This document shows positions 1 through 45,164 of a stretch of 64,000 nucleotides of DNA, piece by piece. Each line of letters begins with the position of its first letter. Within the stretch, counting starts at the first letter, position 1. The DNA is taken from the NCBI GenBank assembly GCA_030248215.1, contig JASANG010002996.1, forward strand, positions 151,829-215,828, given 5' to 3'. The notes beneath the pieces are model-generated. The model saw only the letters and a program-made list of their open reading frames with translations. It searched no databases and was not told where the DNA came from. A program made the position numbers and the translations under genes. Origin of the DNA: Enoplolaimus lenunculus (lineage: Eukaryota > Nematoda > Enoplea > Enoplida > Thoracostomopsidae).

Positions 1-1059
1 AGAAGTTGAAGATTAAGTAATTACAATTTGTAGTTTATTGACAACTGGATTGAAACTTTGATAGCGGAAATTTAGTTTTCATTTTAGTTTAAACATTTGT
101 TTCTCTGAAATTGACTACCAACAGTTATTTATAATTTACGCAACAAAACGGAATAATATAGTGGAATTGATATTTCACCTTCCGCACTTTGTACACTATT
201 TTCTGTTGAGAATGCATACCTTGATAACAAATCTGGGTTCATGTTACTTCTAGGGTCGTACCAACGTCTGGTGAGACTGCAAGAGTAGGCTTAGGTTTTA
301 GACTATTTATGCTTACGCTTAGGCTTACTCTTAGGTTTACACTTTTTTCAACGCTTAGGCTTTACGCATAGGAATGTGTTTAATCTGCAGTTACGTCGCT
401 AAAAGTAACATTGGTTAAATAAAGCGACGGTTTGATTGCAATTTTTATTGCTCCTTAACAGAAACGATCGTCGAATCTATATTAAACCTGGAACGCTCCG
501 CATACGTATTTTGTGCAATGTTCCAGCAATTGACCTGTTTACAATATTTTCTTACAACACAAACGCAAATTGTTCTGTGGAAAAAATTTGCATGCAGATT
601 GTTATACATTCACACTAACTTTTGCGCATTGCACAAAGCCGACTGAATAGCAAAACAATACATAGAACAAACCCTTCGCGTCAACAGTAAACATTCGTGT
701 ACTCATGTCGGCTACAGTTGACAACACGCACAGCGTCGCTCCAAACAATCATCAAACACACTGTCACGAAAACTTAAATGCCGCAAAATAATACAAATAG
801 CTAAAACCACGTTTGCTATTGATTTTTGTACCAACAGTCCGTTTCGATTACAATAAATGCTTTTTAATGTAAAACTCTCATTTTATTTCCAAAAGTCATT
901 TTGAAAAATTTATTTAACTTGCACCCCTGTCGTAATTGTGACAGCAAAACTCACAATCACTTAAGATATCACATAAAAACGAAACTTATTTGCATTGTTT
1001 CAAGTTTCATTCAATTTAACCAACCGTGCCACTTAACAATGTATTCGGCTGTATGCAGA
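1..1059. other. No gene seen; TTAGGC-rich repeat at about 240-415
   Basis: AT-rich sequence with no coding-like exon. Positions 240-415 resemble family B/C: TTAGGC-like hexamers, and a right end reading AAAAGTAACATTGG. Confidence 0.5.
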
Positions 1060-1400
1060 AAAGATTGAGAAGCTGTATATATATACATGTTGCACATGGC
1101 CGATGACCGATTTCGGCGAAGGGTTCGTGGATAATTTGAATTTTGTACTATGATTGAAGGTAAAAATAACGTCTGGCTATTTTGCTGTATGCAAAATAGC
1201 TTGAGAAGCTATATATAATACATGTGTTATTTATACTATAGTTGCACATGGACATTGACTGAGTTGGAGGGAAGAAATTCCGGGATCGATCGCTCCCACC
1301 ACAGCGGTACAAAATATAAATTTCGACTATAGTTGAAGGTATAAAGACGTCTGGCTTTTCGCTCGTTTTGCTCGCGCTTGCAAAATCATGTAACGAATTA
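1045..1400. repeat. Two diverged copies of a repeat of roughly 130 bp
   Basis: GTATGCAG/GTATGCAA, TTGAGAAGCTATATA, ATACATGT, TTGCACATGG and AAGGTA.AAA.ACGTCTGGC recur in the same order, near 1051-1180 and 1189-1355. Confidence 0.5.
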
Positions 1401-1685
1401 TTCTGACTATTTTAATTTTTGTTTTGATATTAATTTTTGAAGTAAACGACACTTATTTTACGTATAACTTTGAAAAAATTTTCACATATATACCAGATGA
1501 GGTGTGGAAGTTTCACCATTTCTGATCGAACTTGATTTTGACACAGTCAGGATTTGAGCTCGAGAGTGTCACTTCAAGTAACTATAATTAGGCACGTATA
1601 TGAATAGCTACTGTTTCCAAATATGGCTCTGTGTCACATGAGCGACTTTATTCGTTTCACTTCTTTCAACTGGTACTCGTTTTAT

Positions 1686-1906
1686 TTCCCATATTCTCAA
1701 ATGCTTATAGCATCTATCATCAGTTAGCAATAGGTTTTCAAACTGACGAACATCTGCAATTGCAGATCTCTAATTTGGCATAGAAGTAGGGCAAATCAAA
1801 CGCGAGCAATATGTTGAATTTCGAACCTCACCATGTTCTGGTTTAAAAGTTAGCGGACCGATCACCAACTCGTGATTGGTGCTGCACACATTTGAGAATA
1901 CGGGCT
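1686..1906. mobile_element. Family D MITE
   Basis: The left end CCCATATTCTCAAATG and right end CATTTGAGAATACGGG form terminal inverted repeats. Internal CTGCAATTGCAGATCTC is shared with the copies at 16547 and 37599. Confidence 0.75.
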
Positions 1907-2021
1907 CATGCCTCAATTTCGGGTTCCAATCGTTTTGATCACCACTTTCACAATTACTGAGTTCACAATTATCGTGCAAAACCTCACAAGTCTTGATGAG
2001 ACAGTAAATTGAACATGTTAT

Positions 2022-2195
2022 TCTGGCGCTGTACTTGTCAACTGGCGCCGTCCGTCAGCGTCCGTTATCGCCGTCACCATGCAAAACCGTACGGTATCGT
2101 ACGCAAACTACTAGCTAAACAATACCGAACAGTCAGGCACGGCGACGAACGCTGATTGACGGTGACCCACGGTGACGCACAGTGACGGACGACAA
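2022..2195. mobile_element. Family E MITE, GC-rich
   Basis: GGCGCTGTACTTGTCAACTG, then many GCCGTCCGTCA units, and the inverse GACGGACGACA at the right end. It stands out against AT-rich flanks. Confidence 0.6.
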
Positions 2196-2479
2196 TAATA
2201 TTTTTAAAATGTATAGCGCTATCAGATGCAGCCACAGCTTTGTGTTCTTCAGAGATATGATCGCACGGTTTGGCCATGCGTCAAATGTGCACAAAGTACA
2301 TGCATATGAGCATCGCTGTCTTGGTATGCCAGCGAAAGAACAAGTACCCGCACAAGTGTGGAATAGGTGCGCCACGTGCTAATCAAATGTGTTGGTGCGG
2401 TGCCTAGCGACTGTGACAATTGGTGCCGCGGCTACGACATATAAATTATAAACGTTCGCAGCAGTGGATAAAAATTTTG

Positions 2480-2641
2480 GCCAATGTTACTTTTAAGAGG
2501 CTTGACATTTAATAATGCGTATTTTTAAAGCTAAACCTCACCGTGACGATAAGTCTATAGCTAAGCCGATTATTAATTCTATATTAAAAATAGTCTATAA
2601 CCTGACTGTACATGAGACGTCTCTAAAAGTAACATGGGCCG
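2480..2641. mobile_element. Family C MITE
   Basis: GGCCAATGTTACTTTTAAGA at the left and TCTAAAAGTAACATGGGCC at the right are inverted repeats matching the ends at 32626 and 47749. Confidence 0.75.
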
Positions 2642-3209
2642 AAACAACGGTCAATCCTGCACATGTAATGGGTGGTCTATATATTTGATAGGAACGCACA
2701 ACGGCATGACCGCTGCCCGCGGCCGCGTTCGGCACAGTAAAAGTACAGTGCAACCCTTGCAATTTATTTATATGAAGTTACATATATAGCTGTTTGTTTA
2801 AGATATTTTCACCTAGAATTTCTCAAAAGATTCGCACGAAAAATTATATTGCTTGAAAACAAACAAAAATGTTATTTTATGCGATCTAATTATCGATGAC
2901 AAATGCCGCTTATTTCAATATAAATTGATATCAATTTTCTTGAGAACAATGGCAGATGCGTTGGTTAATTTTAAATTATTCCTTCAGCGCTCGGTTGCAA
3001 ATGTTTTATTTAAATTTTGGTAAAACCAATTGTAACTTCGGTTTGATTATAAAATTGGCTTAATTATTTTTCTTGAGAACAATTGCAGATGGGTTGACAC
3101 TTGCAGATGGGTTCGCTAGTTTCAAATTCGCGACAATCCATCACCGGTTATTTGCAACTTTTGATAATTGATCGTTACCTTTAACAATCAATGTTACAGA
3201 ACAGACCCG
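2642..3209. other. No gene seen
   Basis: AT-rich. TTCTTGAGAACAATGGCAGATG recurs in diverged form at about 2938 and 3070, a small local duplication. Confidence 0.4.
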
Positions 3210-3350
3210 TAGCAGTAGTATGTGCGTTTTCCTAAGCATAAGCGTAAGAAATAACTTGCACCTAAGCCTTAGCATAAGCAAAAAGTTAAGCTAAAGCTTA
3301 ATCTATTATGGTCCTACAGAAATACGTTCCGCACCTGATTTTTACATGGA
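3210..3350. mobile_element. Family B MITE
   Basis: ACAGAACAGACCCGTAGCAG on the left, GTTCCGCACCTGATTTTTAC on the right, with CCTAAGC-like hexamers between. Confidence 0.6.
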
Positions 3351-3560
3351 CGCATCTAACCAACAAGTTATTGCGAAAATTGGTTATCATTATGGTTAAA
3401 TAGCATGTTCACCAAACGGTCTTTGATGCTTCACAGTTCCCAATTTCATCATCAAACATTACCACCATCTTGGGTGCATAATTTCTGGGATAACTCGAAA
3501 ACAGCACTTCTACATACAGTAGAATTGTAAAGGTTAAAAAATTTTCTCGCCAGCTAGCAA

Positions 3561-4519
3561 CAGGATGCGACCGGATACCAAAAACTGACGGAGCCGGAGC
3601 CGGAGCCGGATAATCTAATATCCAGCCGGAGCCGGAGCCGGATAGTTAATTCGATTGCTTATTTAATCTCATATTCCTTTATAAAGTTTATAGTTTGTAT
3701 TCTGGTTTATTAAATCATATTACTGTCTGAATTACTGCATGAGCGCACTATTTATTGGTTTTTTCGTAAATTTTTTCGAGACAAAGCTTAACACTTTAAC
3801 AATGAACCTATTCCATTATTCTGTTTATATAACGTTGCGTTCAGTTGCAATATTTGTCTGGCCCGTGTTACTTTTAAAGTCGGCATCCAGTTTTTGTAAG
3901 ATACTATAAAATAGAGGTGTATGTAGCTTAGGATTTATAAGGCTATTGTTTCGCTTAAGCTTAGTTTAGGCTTTATTTTCACGTTAACTGCAACGTAAAG
4001 TACAATGTGGCCGGCATGCAACCAGCAGCCTAGCCAGAATTTTGGAATGGGAGCTACGTTCTGAGAAAAAATTTCGAATGGGAAGTTACACTTGTTCTCA
4101 ACCGAACTAATCGCTTTAAGATTGAAGCAAATATAAAATTGGTTTACACAGTGAATGTAGTTTCAGTTACTTGAGTTCTAACAAATAGATATGCATACAG
4201 AGTTCTAACTAATAGATATGCATGCAGATAATCAATAAAATTGTTAAGTTGGCAGCTCACTTATTACGGCATATACCTTTTTAGACCTTCTATTCTTGTC
4301 GTTACCACCCTGATATTTATAATATACGTACCTTATTCAAAACTTTAAATGGTTTACATAACACAATTATGACACAATAAAAAGATATAAAAGTAAGTCA
4401 ATTTAAGTCAATTAGTTTCATTTTTTCAAATTTTTAAACAAATATCCGGCGAGAAAAAATACCGGAGCCGGATGCCGATTTTTTGCCGGAGCCGGAGCCG
4501 GATATCCGGTCGCACCCTG
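3561..4519. mobile_element. Non-autonomous hAT-like element (family H), 959 bp
   Basis: Terminal inverted repeats CAGGATGCGACCGGATA and the reverse of CAGGGTGCGACCGGATA (one mismatch) are flanked by a perfect 8-bp target duplication GCTAGCAA (3553-3560 and 4520-4527). Eight-base duplications and CAGGG-type ends are hAT hallmarks. Both subterminal regions carry tandem GGAGCC/CCGGAG hexamers. No transposase reading frame is present. A family C-like sequence is nested at about 3860-4013. Confidence 0.88.
3860..4013. mobile_element. Family C-like MITE nested in the hAT-like element
   Basis: GGCCCGTGTTACTTTTAAAG at the left and AAGTACAATGTGGCC at the right, with TTAGGC-like hexamers between, inside 3561-4519. 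Confidence 0.55.
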
Positions 4520-4708
4520 GCTAGCAATACGATGTTACTCATTATTGTTCCCGTCCGAAGTCCAATCTCGGTTACACCCTCCACCCCCATAAGTAGGTAA
4601 AATAGAATTTAGTCCGGAACAGGAAACACACTTTTAAGTGCATACCCTCTCGAAAGGTGTAGAGTACATATCGTTTTCTAAGTTAAATTTATTCATGCCA
4701 CAGGCGAC

Positions 4709-5295
4709 AACAAACGATATGTCGGTGCAGCCGGATATTCGACTTCCGGCTTCGACATTCTACATTACCAGGTGTTTATTGCTGGAAGCCAACAATGAAC
4801 AATATGTCGGTACAGCCGGATATCCGACTTCCGGCTTCGACATTCTACATTACCAGGTGTTTATTGCTGGAAGCCAACAATGAACGATATGTCGGTACAG
4901 TCGGATATCCGACTTCCGGCTTCGACATTCTACATTACCAGGTGTTTATTGCTGGAAGCCAACAATGAACAATATGTCGGTACAGCCGGATATCCGACTT
5001 CCGGCTTCGACATTCTACATTACCAGGTGTTTATTGCTGGAAGCCAACAATGAACAATATGTCGGTACAGCCGGATATCCGACTTCCGGCTTCGACATTC
5101 TACATTACCAGGTGTTTATTGCTGGAAGCCAACAATGAACAATATGTCGGTACAGTCGGATATCCGACTTCCGGCTTCGACATTCTACATTACCAGGTGT
5201 TTATTGCTGGAAGCCAACAATGAACAATATGTCGGTACAGTCGGATATCCGACTTCCGGCTTCGACATTCTACATTACCAGGTGTTTATTGCTGT
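4709..5295. repeat. 85-bp minisatellite, about 7 copies
   Basis: GACTTCCGGCTTCGACATTC starts at 4741, 4826, 4911, 4996, 5081, 5166 and 5251, an exact 85-base period with very few differences. Each unit holds the inverted repeat AGCCGGA..TCCGGCT around GGATATCC. Short reading frames through it are a by-product of the repetition. Confidence 0.97.
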
Positions 5296-5534
5296 AAAGT
5301 GTAACGTAAACTCTATACTATAATTTTACGACAAAAAGTCACAATATTTCGCAGGGAATTATTTCGTAATACAAATATGTACTTCTCGAGCCCTGTTAAT
5401 AAATATTGACACCATTGAAGAATCAAAATTATATTTTAGCAAATAGTAGTAAATTCGCGTAATTATGTTTAAAATTTTTGTTAAATATGCATTGAAATAT
5501 TCGGCTCCAGTATTTTTTGCTATCGGGAATATAA

Positions 5535-5840
5535 ATGTGTAGTAGGCCAGCCTGCTAATCAGGGCAATACTATTAGCCTGGACCAGTCTGCTATTTTATG
5601 TAAAAGCAGTTTGGCTTTAGGCTACAGTATTATTTAACTTACAGACCAATCAAATTTGATTATTTGGCCAGACGCAAAAATGATAAACCAATCAAACTTG
5701 TTGTACATCATTGTTCTTTTGCTACATGTCACAATTGCTATTTGGTGTAGACCAAACAAGCTATTTGCTCAGAATAGCAGATTGGCCTGTATGGGCCAAC
5801 AGTAATTGGCTTGAATTGCAGATTGGCTCGCGTGTAACCT
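5535..5840. mobile_element. Family I MITE, diverged copy
   Basis: GTAGGCCAGCCTGCTAAT at the left and AGCAGATTGGCCTG plus GCAGATTGGCTCGCGTG at the right, with internal ACCAATCA motifs as in the copy at 61379. Confidence 0.6.
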
Positions 5841-8155
5841 TTCACAAACGTTCCAACACAACGTTAATTTTACCCATCATGCTTTAATGCCGGTATGCCT
5901 TCACAAAAAGCGTTTGCGGTTTGATTGAAAAACCAGCTTTAAGACGAACCTTTAGAGATTTGTCCAAAGGCTTCTATGGTTGTTCAGTTGATTAATGTCT
6001 TATTGTTTTTGGCGTGTTAGTGGTTTTGCACCGGTATGCTTGTTTTTAAGAAACATAAGCATTTAATACTAGATTCATACCTAAAACTCCACTTTAATGC
6101 ATTCTTGCCAATCAATTGGTAGGCAATTTTAAGCTTTGGGTTTAATAAGTCGTTTAACAGCCATTCAGCGACTATTAAAAGTTATGTCCACGAACAGAAC
6201 ACATTCCGAACAAATCAGGAGCTTTTATAAATACTGAGATTTTTTCTTTAACATTTTCTCACATGAATATTTTCAATTTCATACGAGGTGTAATTTCAAG
6301 GTAACATTCGATCCATAGTCTCTTGATTGAGAGGTGCTTACGATGACCACTCAGCTATAGCAGCTTGACGCTCAAAGTTGAGGAGGCTGTCACGTCTTGT
6401 ACAGATTTTGCACTGCGCGTATATGTTAGAATTGTTAAACGCTGCTCATAGTGTCTGTGTTGCTCAGTTATTACTTGTATTTGGTTGCTCATATGAGTTA
6501 AAGGGTTAAGCCGAAACGCGGATCTAAAGCTTAAGCCTAAACCTGCGCGCAAACCTAAAATCATACGCCGAAATCACTCGACTTTGCTTCGGTCCTTTTT
6601 GCTAGTAAAAATACATTAGAGAATAGTTGAATCAGAGCCTAACGTCGACTATAAGAAAAGTTGGTAAACAGAATGGAAGGCATTTTACAATAAAAAATTG
6701 TCTTTTAATTTAATTTAACTTAGTTATTGTTCCAACTTTTACGTTTAAGTAATAATAACATTTTGCAGCTTGCAAAAATTGAGGTTATGACAGCATGGCA
6801 AGAAGCAAAATATCATCAGCTTGTCAAATCATTTTAGCATTTGAAACTTTCACACAGCTAAAATGAGCGTCTTTTTACCAGTTCGCAACAAAACTATTTC
6901 GCATCTTAACAGATGGGGTGCGGCCGAGATTTCATCTAAGCAGAGTATCATTTATTGGACTCCAGAGTATAGCAGGTTATTGCAAACGCAGGAAAAGTGC
7001 ATTTTTCTTGTCTCACGTATATCTTCAAGTGCGAAAATATCTCCTCTATCCCTCCGTTCAAAGTCAATGAGCAAGGTGCATCCAGCAAACGTTGGTGCAA
7101 TTGACAAATTTGCCGATTTACCCACGATAAGTGGTACCTACTTTTTGAACCTTTGCAGGCATCTCAAATGCTTTCCTTGGGTTTAAGTATTAAACACTAA
7201 ATTAGGTTTTTGTCGTAAATAAATTGCTGGCTTGGGACTTGTTTGCTGCGATTTTTTAAGCGATCTCAGCGAAATGTTGGTTTTGGGTTTAGCCGTAAAA
7301 ATAGTTGAACCAGACGCGTTCTAACCAAATTTTAGGCCGTTTTTGGCGAATAATATTTTAACTTTGAAGCAAAATGTTTCGAATAAATATAAGCGGCTAA
7401 AGGCTACAAACTATTTTGGTAGTAGAATAAGAAAACGAAATCTACCTTCGATGAATTACTTTAGGTATTTGTCAAATTTCTTATACTAATGCAAATGAAA
7501 TCTATTTTATTTTTATCGATATTTTTTAGTAAAATGCTTCATTTCCAATTTAACAAAATGACCAATTTAATATATACAAATTTAACGGAACCGGAAGGTG
7601 AAAATTCCGGAACCGAAACCGGAATAACGGTTGCACACAGGTATGCGGTGTATAATTTTTCAGGTGCAAATCATACAGTCAACATTCTTTAGCTGCGTTC
7701 ATTTATATGTATACGCTACGGAATAAAGGGAAACCCGTAAAATTCAAAACTGTTCGCAAACAAATCCACACAGGTTTATATCATAGAATATTTTGCTTAA
7801 TACGATTAATATAGCGGAAAATAAGCTTAAGAAAGAAAGCCTAAGCCTTTGCCTTAATAAACGTGGGGAAGTGTTGAAAAACCGTTGTTTTAAAGTTATT
7901 CAAAACCCACAAAGCAGTACCATAACAAAAACGCTACCGGTTCAAATATCATACATTTTCAAGAATTCTTAAAATCATTGCAACTATTTTAGTTCTTGCA
8001 ACTTGGAATTGACATCATTTGGAGTTTAAGTAAAGTTAAAGGTTTATCTGGTGGTTGCATGTGAACATTTTGCCTCAAAAGTATGTTTTTCAACTAAATA
8101 TAGAACTTTAATAGCATTTTACTTAGCTTTATCCGCGAATAATCGGTAGCTAATC
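5841..8155. other. No recognised gene; hAT-like end at about 7589-7641
   Basis: Mostly unique AT-rich DNA. CCGGAACCGAAACCGGAATA followed by CGGTTGCACACAGG at 7600-7641 resembles a worn family H end. Reading frames at 6863-7186 are open on both strands and are not called. Confidence 0.4.
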
Positions 8156-8398
8156 ATGGTGTCATCAACAACGCTTACAGTATTAGCAGTTGCGGCACTG
8201 ATGCTGGGTGAAGTCCGTGAAACAGAAGCCTCGTTTTGTAACATGGTCTGTCACGGTGATTCCGGTTGTATGACGCGGTGCCGGGCAAAAGTTGCTCGAC
8301 GCAAACGGTTGTATTTTGATTCCGATGTTCTGCGATGGAACGGAATTCCGGCGGCGGCCGATGGCGGTTATGACGGACTTGAAGACGACGAAAAATGA
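8156..8398 (+). CDS. Possible secreted cysteine-rich peptide precursor, 80 aa
   Basis: Not recognised as a named family. Residues 1-25 look like a signal peptide: a polar start, the hydrophobic core LTVLAVAALML, and a small residue before Ser26. Next come four cysteines, Cys28, Cys32, Cys38 and Cys42, in the pattern C-x3-C-x5-C-x3-C, which could form two disulfides across a short helical hairpin. RRKR at 48-51 is a good furin-type site and would release a Cys-rich N-terminal peptide and a 29-residue acidic C-terminal peptide (LYFDSDVLRWNG to LEDDEK). The ATG context is ATCATGG. A TATA-like AAATATA lies at 8096-8102, about 55 bases upstream. It would be intronless unless a 5' exon exists. No poly(A) signal at a usual distance was confirmed. 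Chance cannot be ruled out for so short a frame, but the ordered features argue for a gene. Confidence 0.45.
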   Translation: MVSSTTLTVLAVAALMLGEVRETEASFCNMVCHGDSGCMTRCRAKVARRKRLYFDSDVLRWNGIPAAADGGYDGLEDDEK

Positions 8399-8554
8399 GT
8401 TGAATTTGTGATTTGAATTTTTTCAAAGAACGAGAAATTTTTGTTCGAAGTAAACTCGAGTGTGCTAAAATAACTTGTTCAAAAAATCAAAACTATATAC
8501 AGAATTCTTATTGCTTGTACCAGTTAAATTTAGGTTTAAAACCGAATACTGTAG

Positions 8555-8915
8555 TGACCCGAATAAGAGGGGGGAAGGTAATAAAAAGGGTTCCATTTTG
8601 AATCTCAATCAATAGGTATCGGTATCCCTAATTAGAGTCTGAAAGCGGATAGAGTCACTAGACTCTGTTTAGAGTCCTAAGTGTCAATTATCCCTAATTG
8701 TAGTGCATAAATGACCCCAGGACCAAATAAATTGGAGTTCGAAAACCTTACATTATCGCTCAAGTTTTTGATGCAAGGCAAGTAAACGTTTATTTAACAG
8801 ATAGTTGCAATAGCGCATATATCAGTAACGAAGGGCATCGGAGAGCGGGATAAAAATAAAGACAAGTTCGTAACCGAATAACAGGGTGGAACCCCCTCAA
8901 ACAAATATCAGTCCC
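8555..8915. mobile_element. Family J element, right end lost
   Basis: Begins TGACCCGAATAAGAGGGG and matches the complete copy at 40160 along its length (GAGTCC..CCCTAATT.. and AACCGAATAACAGGG). It ends where a second partial copy starts. Confidence 0.75.
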
Positions 8916-8918
8916 TAA

Positions 8919-9095
8919 TGATTCGAATAAGAGGGGATAATAATAGGGAATCCTCATTCTAAGTTCCAATCAATAAGAGCCTGCATCCCCAATTAGGTCC
9001 ATTATTAGTTAGCAGACAGAGTCCATAAGGCCTCAAATCCAAGACCATAAAAGAGACAAAACCATGTGCTAACTTTTCCTCAGGGTGACATATAA
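8919..9095. mobile_element. Second, partial family J copy in the same orientation
   Basis: Begins TGATTCGAATAAGAGGGG and repeats the CCTCATTCTAAGTTCCAATC portion, then decays. Confidence 0.6.
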
Positions 9096-9597
9096 TATAA
9101 TTGGACTGGACTACCGGTGGTACAAATCGGCTAGCAGGTTTTTTCAGTGGGGATAGGGGTAAAATCGTGTCGAGAAAACAAATTCGTTCACAAAGGCCCT
9201 AGATGCAACCCAGCTGACGCACCACTGCGCTTGGCATTACATTTTACCGCGAGCCTATGATAAGTTGAGTGAGACCAGTAAATTTCATTTCCAGTGTATA
9301 GATGTTTACTCTATTGCAGTCCCGGCGAAAAACCGGACCGCTCCTGGTCTTTACACTGGCCGTGAAATCGCACATCCCAGTTTGATCCAAGATGGTGTTA
9401 TTAATGGGACACTTGTGTGTTTGCGTAATAAAATCGCACACCATGATTGAAATAAGAAATGTTGTTTCGCGAAAATGCAATTTTGTCCTAATCGGGGCCT
9501 TATAAATTATATTAAATTATTTTATCGATTGTGTTTATTCAAATTCAAAATGATAAGTTGGTTTGTCGCATATATATAATATGAACTAGATTTTCAA

Positions 9598-9930
9598 CTA
9601 TTATTGGCCAATCGGGCCCATGTATAGAACAGGGCCGAATCGTTTTCCGGCGGACTGTAATAGAGTCAGTTTAAGCTTTAGACTAACTTTTTTGCTTACG
9701 CTTAGGGTTAGGAATATGCTTATACTACTGTTCCAGCCCGGTTGTATACATTGGCCGGCCAAGTATAGAACAGGGCCGTAACAGTAGTATAAACATATTC
9801 CTTAGCCTAAGCTTAAGCCTAGCCGTAAAAATAAGCCTATGCGTAAGCTTAAGCCTAAGCATACGAAAAAATTAGTTTAAAGCTTACTTAAGCTTACTCT
9901 ATAGCAGTCCCACAGAAATCCAAAGACCAT
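9598..9930. mobile_element. Two family B MITEs side by side in inverted order
   Basis: First copy about 9598-9760 (TGTATAGAACAGGGCCGAAT to GTATACATTGGCC), second about 9761-9930 (GGCCAAGTATAGAACAGGGC to the CTATAGCAGTCCCACAG end). The outer and inner ends match. Confidence 0.65.
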
Positions 9931-11152
9931 ATCATTCAGGACAAATCCGGTCAATATCATCCGTACAAAAGGGTACCTGTGTCGAACGTAGCAGGGTGTA
10001 AACAGATATTAAAAATGACGGAAACTGAAAACGGACATTGAAGTATAAAAGACAATGCACTACAGACCGGTAGGCAAACCAAACAACTATTTGTTTATGG
10101 TAAATCATACCCGATCCAAATTATATATAGGTGCTTGAAAAATTCCCCAATGTAAGGATGTGCGTTTCTTTTCACTTACCCCTCTGTTGATAAATAGACA
10201 TACCACGGTGCCTGTTAATATAGGTAACTGACCCTTTCAGAAAAAAATGAACACTAAAATTTGAGAGTGAAGAACGAGGTATACGAGCAAACCCCGCATT
10301 TGCGATATTTGTGCACGATTCATTAACATTTTTGATTGGTAACAAAAACATATAAACAATTTTTATAGAACGTAACCGCACCGTTTTCAATATCATGGCC
10401 AGTGACGATGTTACTGCTAGACTTCCTCAAACATCAAGGGTCATATTCAATTAAAGGTGATCCAAGTCGGATGGATCCACCCCGAATATATATGTTTTGT
10501 TTGAAAGTTACAGTTACCCATTGCATTGTGCGCTTATGGTTAAAAACCAGCTGTAACATATCAACGTTCACAGTAAAGCATTGGTTTTTCAAACACTAAA
10601 GACTTATATTTTAAAGATATAAAAGTTGATCAAATACCAATTTAAATCATGGTCGGCGTTAGCATAGTCGTAGCCCCCTCCCCAAAACAGGTGCGAGGAA
10701 CCCACAATAAAATGTGTCACAACTCTATAACTTCGTAGTGCGCGAAAAATGATTAGTTTGCCAAGATATGGGCCCCCAAGGGTCGGGAAAAAGCCAATAC
10801 GCGTTTTTGGATGCACTTCCTCTAGCACTGATTTAAATTGCGGATCCAAATTCACATTTTCGCTCATATTATAAAACTGATCAGTGATCATGTTTATCCT
10901 TGATTTCATAACTTCTGGCATATTTTTATATTCCAGTAGACGATTTAAAACGTAAAATCATATTAATAGCACTCTGGGCTCTTGTGAACTTCCACCCACA
11001 GGGTTTTTAAAATTTTCAATTTTAGCATACAGCCTTTTAGGTTTGGAATTAGGCTTACGCTGCGGCTTAGTTTTAATCTTGTAGGTGAAAGTTCGTAAGT
11101 ACCAACATATACTTGAATGATATATTTAGCCGAGTACTGGGTTACAAACTCA
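9931..11152. other. No recognised gene
   Basis: A CAGGGTGTAAACAGATATTA hAT-like end fragment lies at 9992. The minus-strand frame at 10921-10604 (105 codons) has no recognisable domain or splice context and is not called. Confidence 0.4.
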
Positions 11153-11296
11153 GGCCAATGTAAAAAACAGGGGACAAACAGTATTATAAGCATATTTCTA
11201 AGCCTAAGCCTAAGCCAAGCAAAAAAATAGTCTAAAGCTTAAGCTTACTCAATTCTAGTCCCACAGAAAAACGTTCCGCCCCTGATCTTTACTGGG
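11153..11296. mobile_element. Family B MITE
   Basis: GGCCAATGTAAAAAACAGGG at the left and GTTCCGCCCCTGATCTTTAC at the right, with CCTAAGCCTAAGCC between. Confidence 0.75.
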
Positions 11297-12473
11297 TCCA
11301 AACTCATAAGTTCAGTTATATATACATTTTGTTTCTTCAGTTTTACCAAGTTCACTCTTCTAGAACTTTGCAAATATCATAGCAGTTCAAAATTGCTTTT
11401 CTTACAATCTGACACATATGCCGCAACACACGCACACAGACACCATTTAGATTGTCATATTCTGATCGTCTTCGCCTGACTTCTGCCTGAGCGTAAGTCA
11501 TAATGATGACTGACAAATTCTCGAGTCAACGAGATTTCGGATTACAAGTTCTCGGTCGACGATTTTAAGTAACATCGCACTTAACTTCTAATTTTAATAT
11601 CTGGTTGTTAATATGAGCATCGTCGGTTCGTGTCCATATGTACGCGGTATGCAAAAATTGTGACATAACATACTACAAGGTATAATAATAGATCCGCGAA
11701 CTGTCAATTTTCTACGTTTGTTCAACTGAATTGATTTGATTCGTTATTCTCTTGTATTTTGAGAAAGCATTAAATTTTGCTCAATTTTAAGCTTTCTCGT
11801 GCCAGTTTAGGATCTGACTAATCACCGTTACGCTGAATTACATCTTAATTCGCAAAATATACTCGACGAATAGTTGTCGAGTAAGAAGACACTGGCAAAT
11901 ACAACTTGTTAATTGGAGCGACCCAGTGTATCACATTTTTGTACCATTCACAATAAATTAGTTCACCCTTATTTTCGATTTGATTAATGTACTCAAGCAG
12001 TGTAGGTTCGGGATTAATTGATGCAACAGAAAAATAATTACTAAATTTAAGTTATGAGCATATTAATTCACCAGTAGATGTCGAGTAAAGATGTTCAATA
12101 AATTAAATTTTGTTTGAGTAATAAATGACCATTATATATTTCTGCCATTTCACAATATTGCCTTCCATAGTTAGGTTTCGACGCGAAGATAACCGAAAAA
12201 TGTATAGTTTTTATCTTTAAAGTACAGCTCGAATAGTTAAATAAGCAGAATACCAAAAGCAGTTGATTCACCGACAAGTTGGGTTTACCATCTGGCGTAG
12301 AGGAGAGCATTTATCCGGAGAGCCGGTTGAAATTTGGGCTACTCCCGCAAAATGAAAAGGTTTACGGTGTAGTTTTGCGGATCCATTAAAAGTTTCGTAA
12401 ACAGACGACAATAGTGGGCTGGTTTATATATCAAAATTGTTGTGGCCATTCGTAGTGCCTCCATCCGTTGAAT
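11297..12473. other. 3' flank of the kinase gene, probably including its 3' UTR
   Basis: No coding-like exon. No clear AATAAA on the minus strand within a usual distance of the stop was found, so the transcript end is not placed. Confidence 0.4.

Positions 12474-45164
<32,691 letters not shown>

Noticed and set aside
4638-5323. CRISPR-like array or repetitive protein at the 85-bp repeats
   Set aside because: Units abut with no unique spacers, the context is animal DNA, and 85 is not a multiple of three, so the frame shifts each unit.
6863-7186. 107-codon plus-strand frame
   Set aside because: At least two minus-strand frames are equally open here. None shows a known domain or supported splice border.
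10604-10921. 105-codon minus-strand frame downstream of the kinase
   Set aside because: No domain, no partner exon, and the latter half is GC-rich repeat-like sequence.
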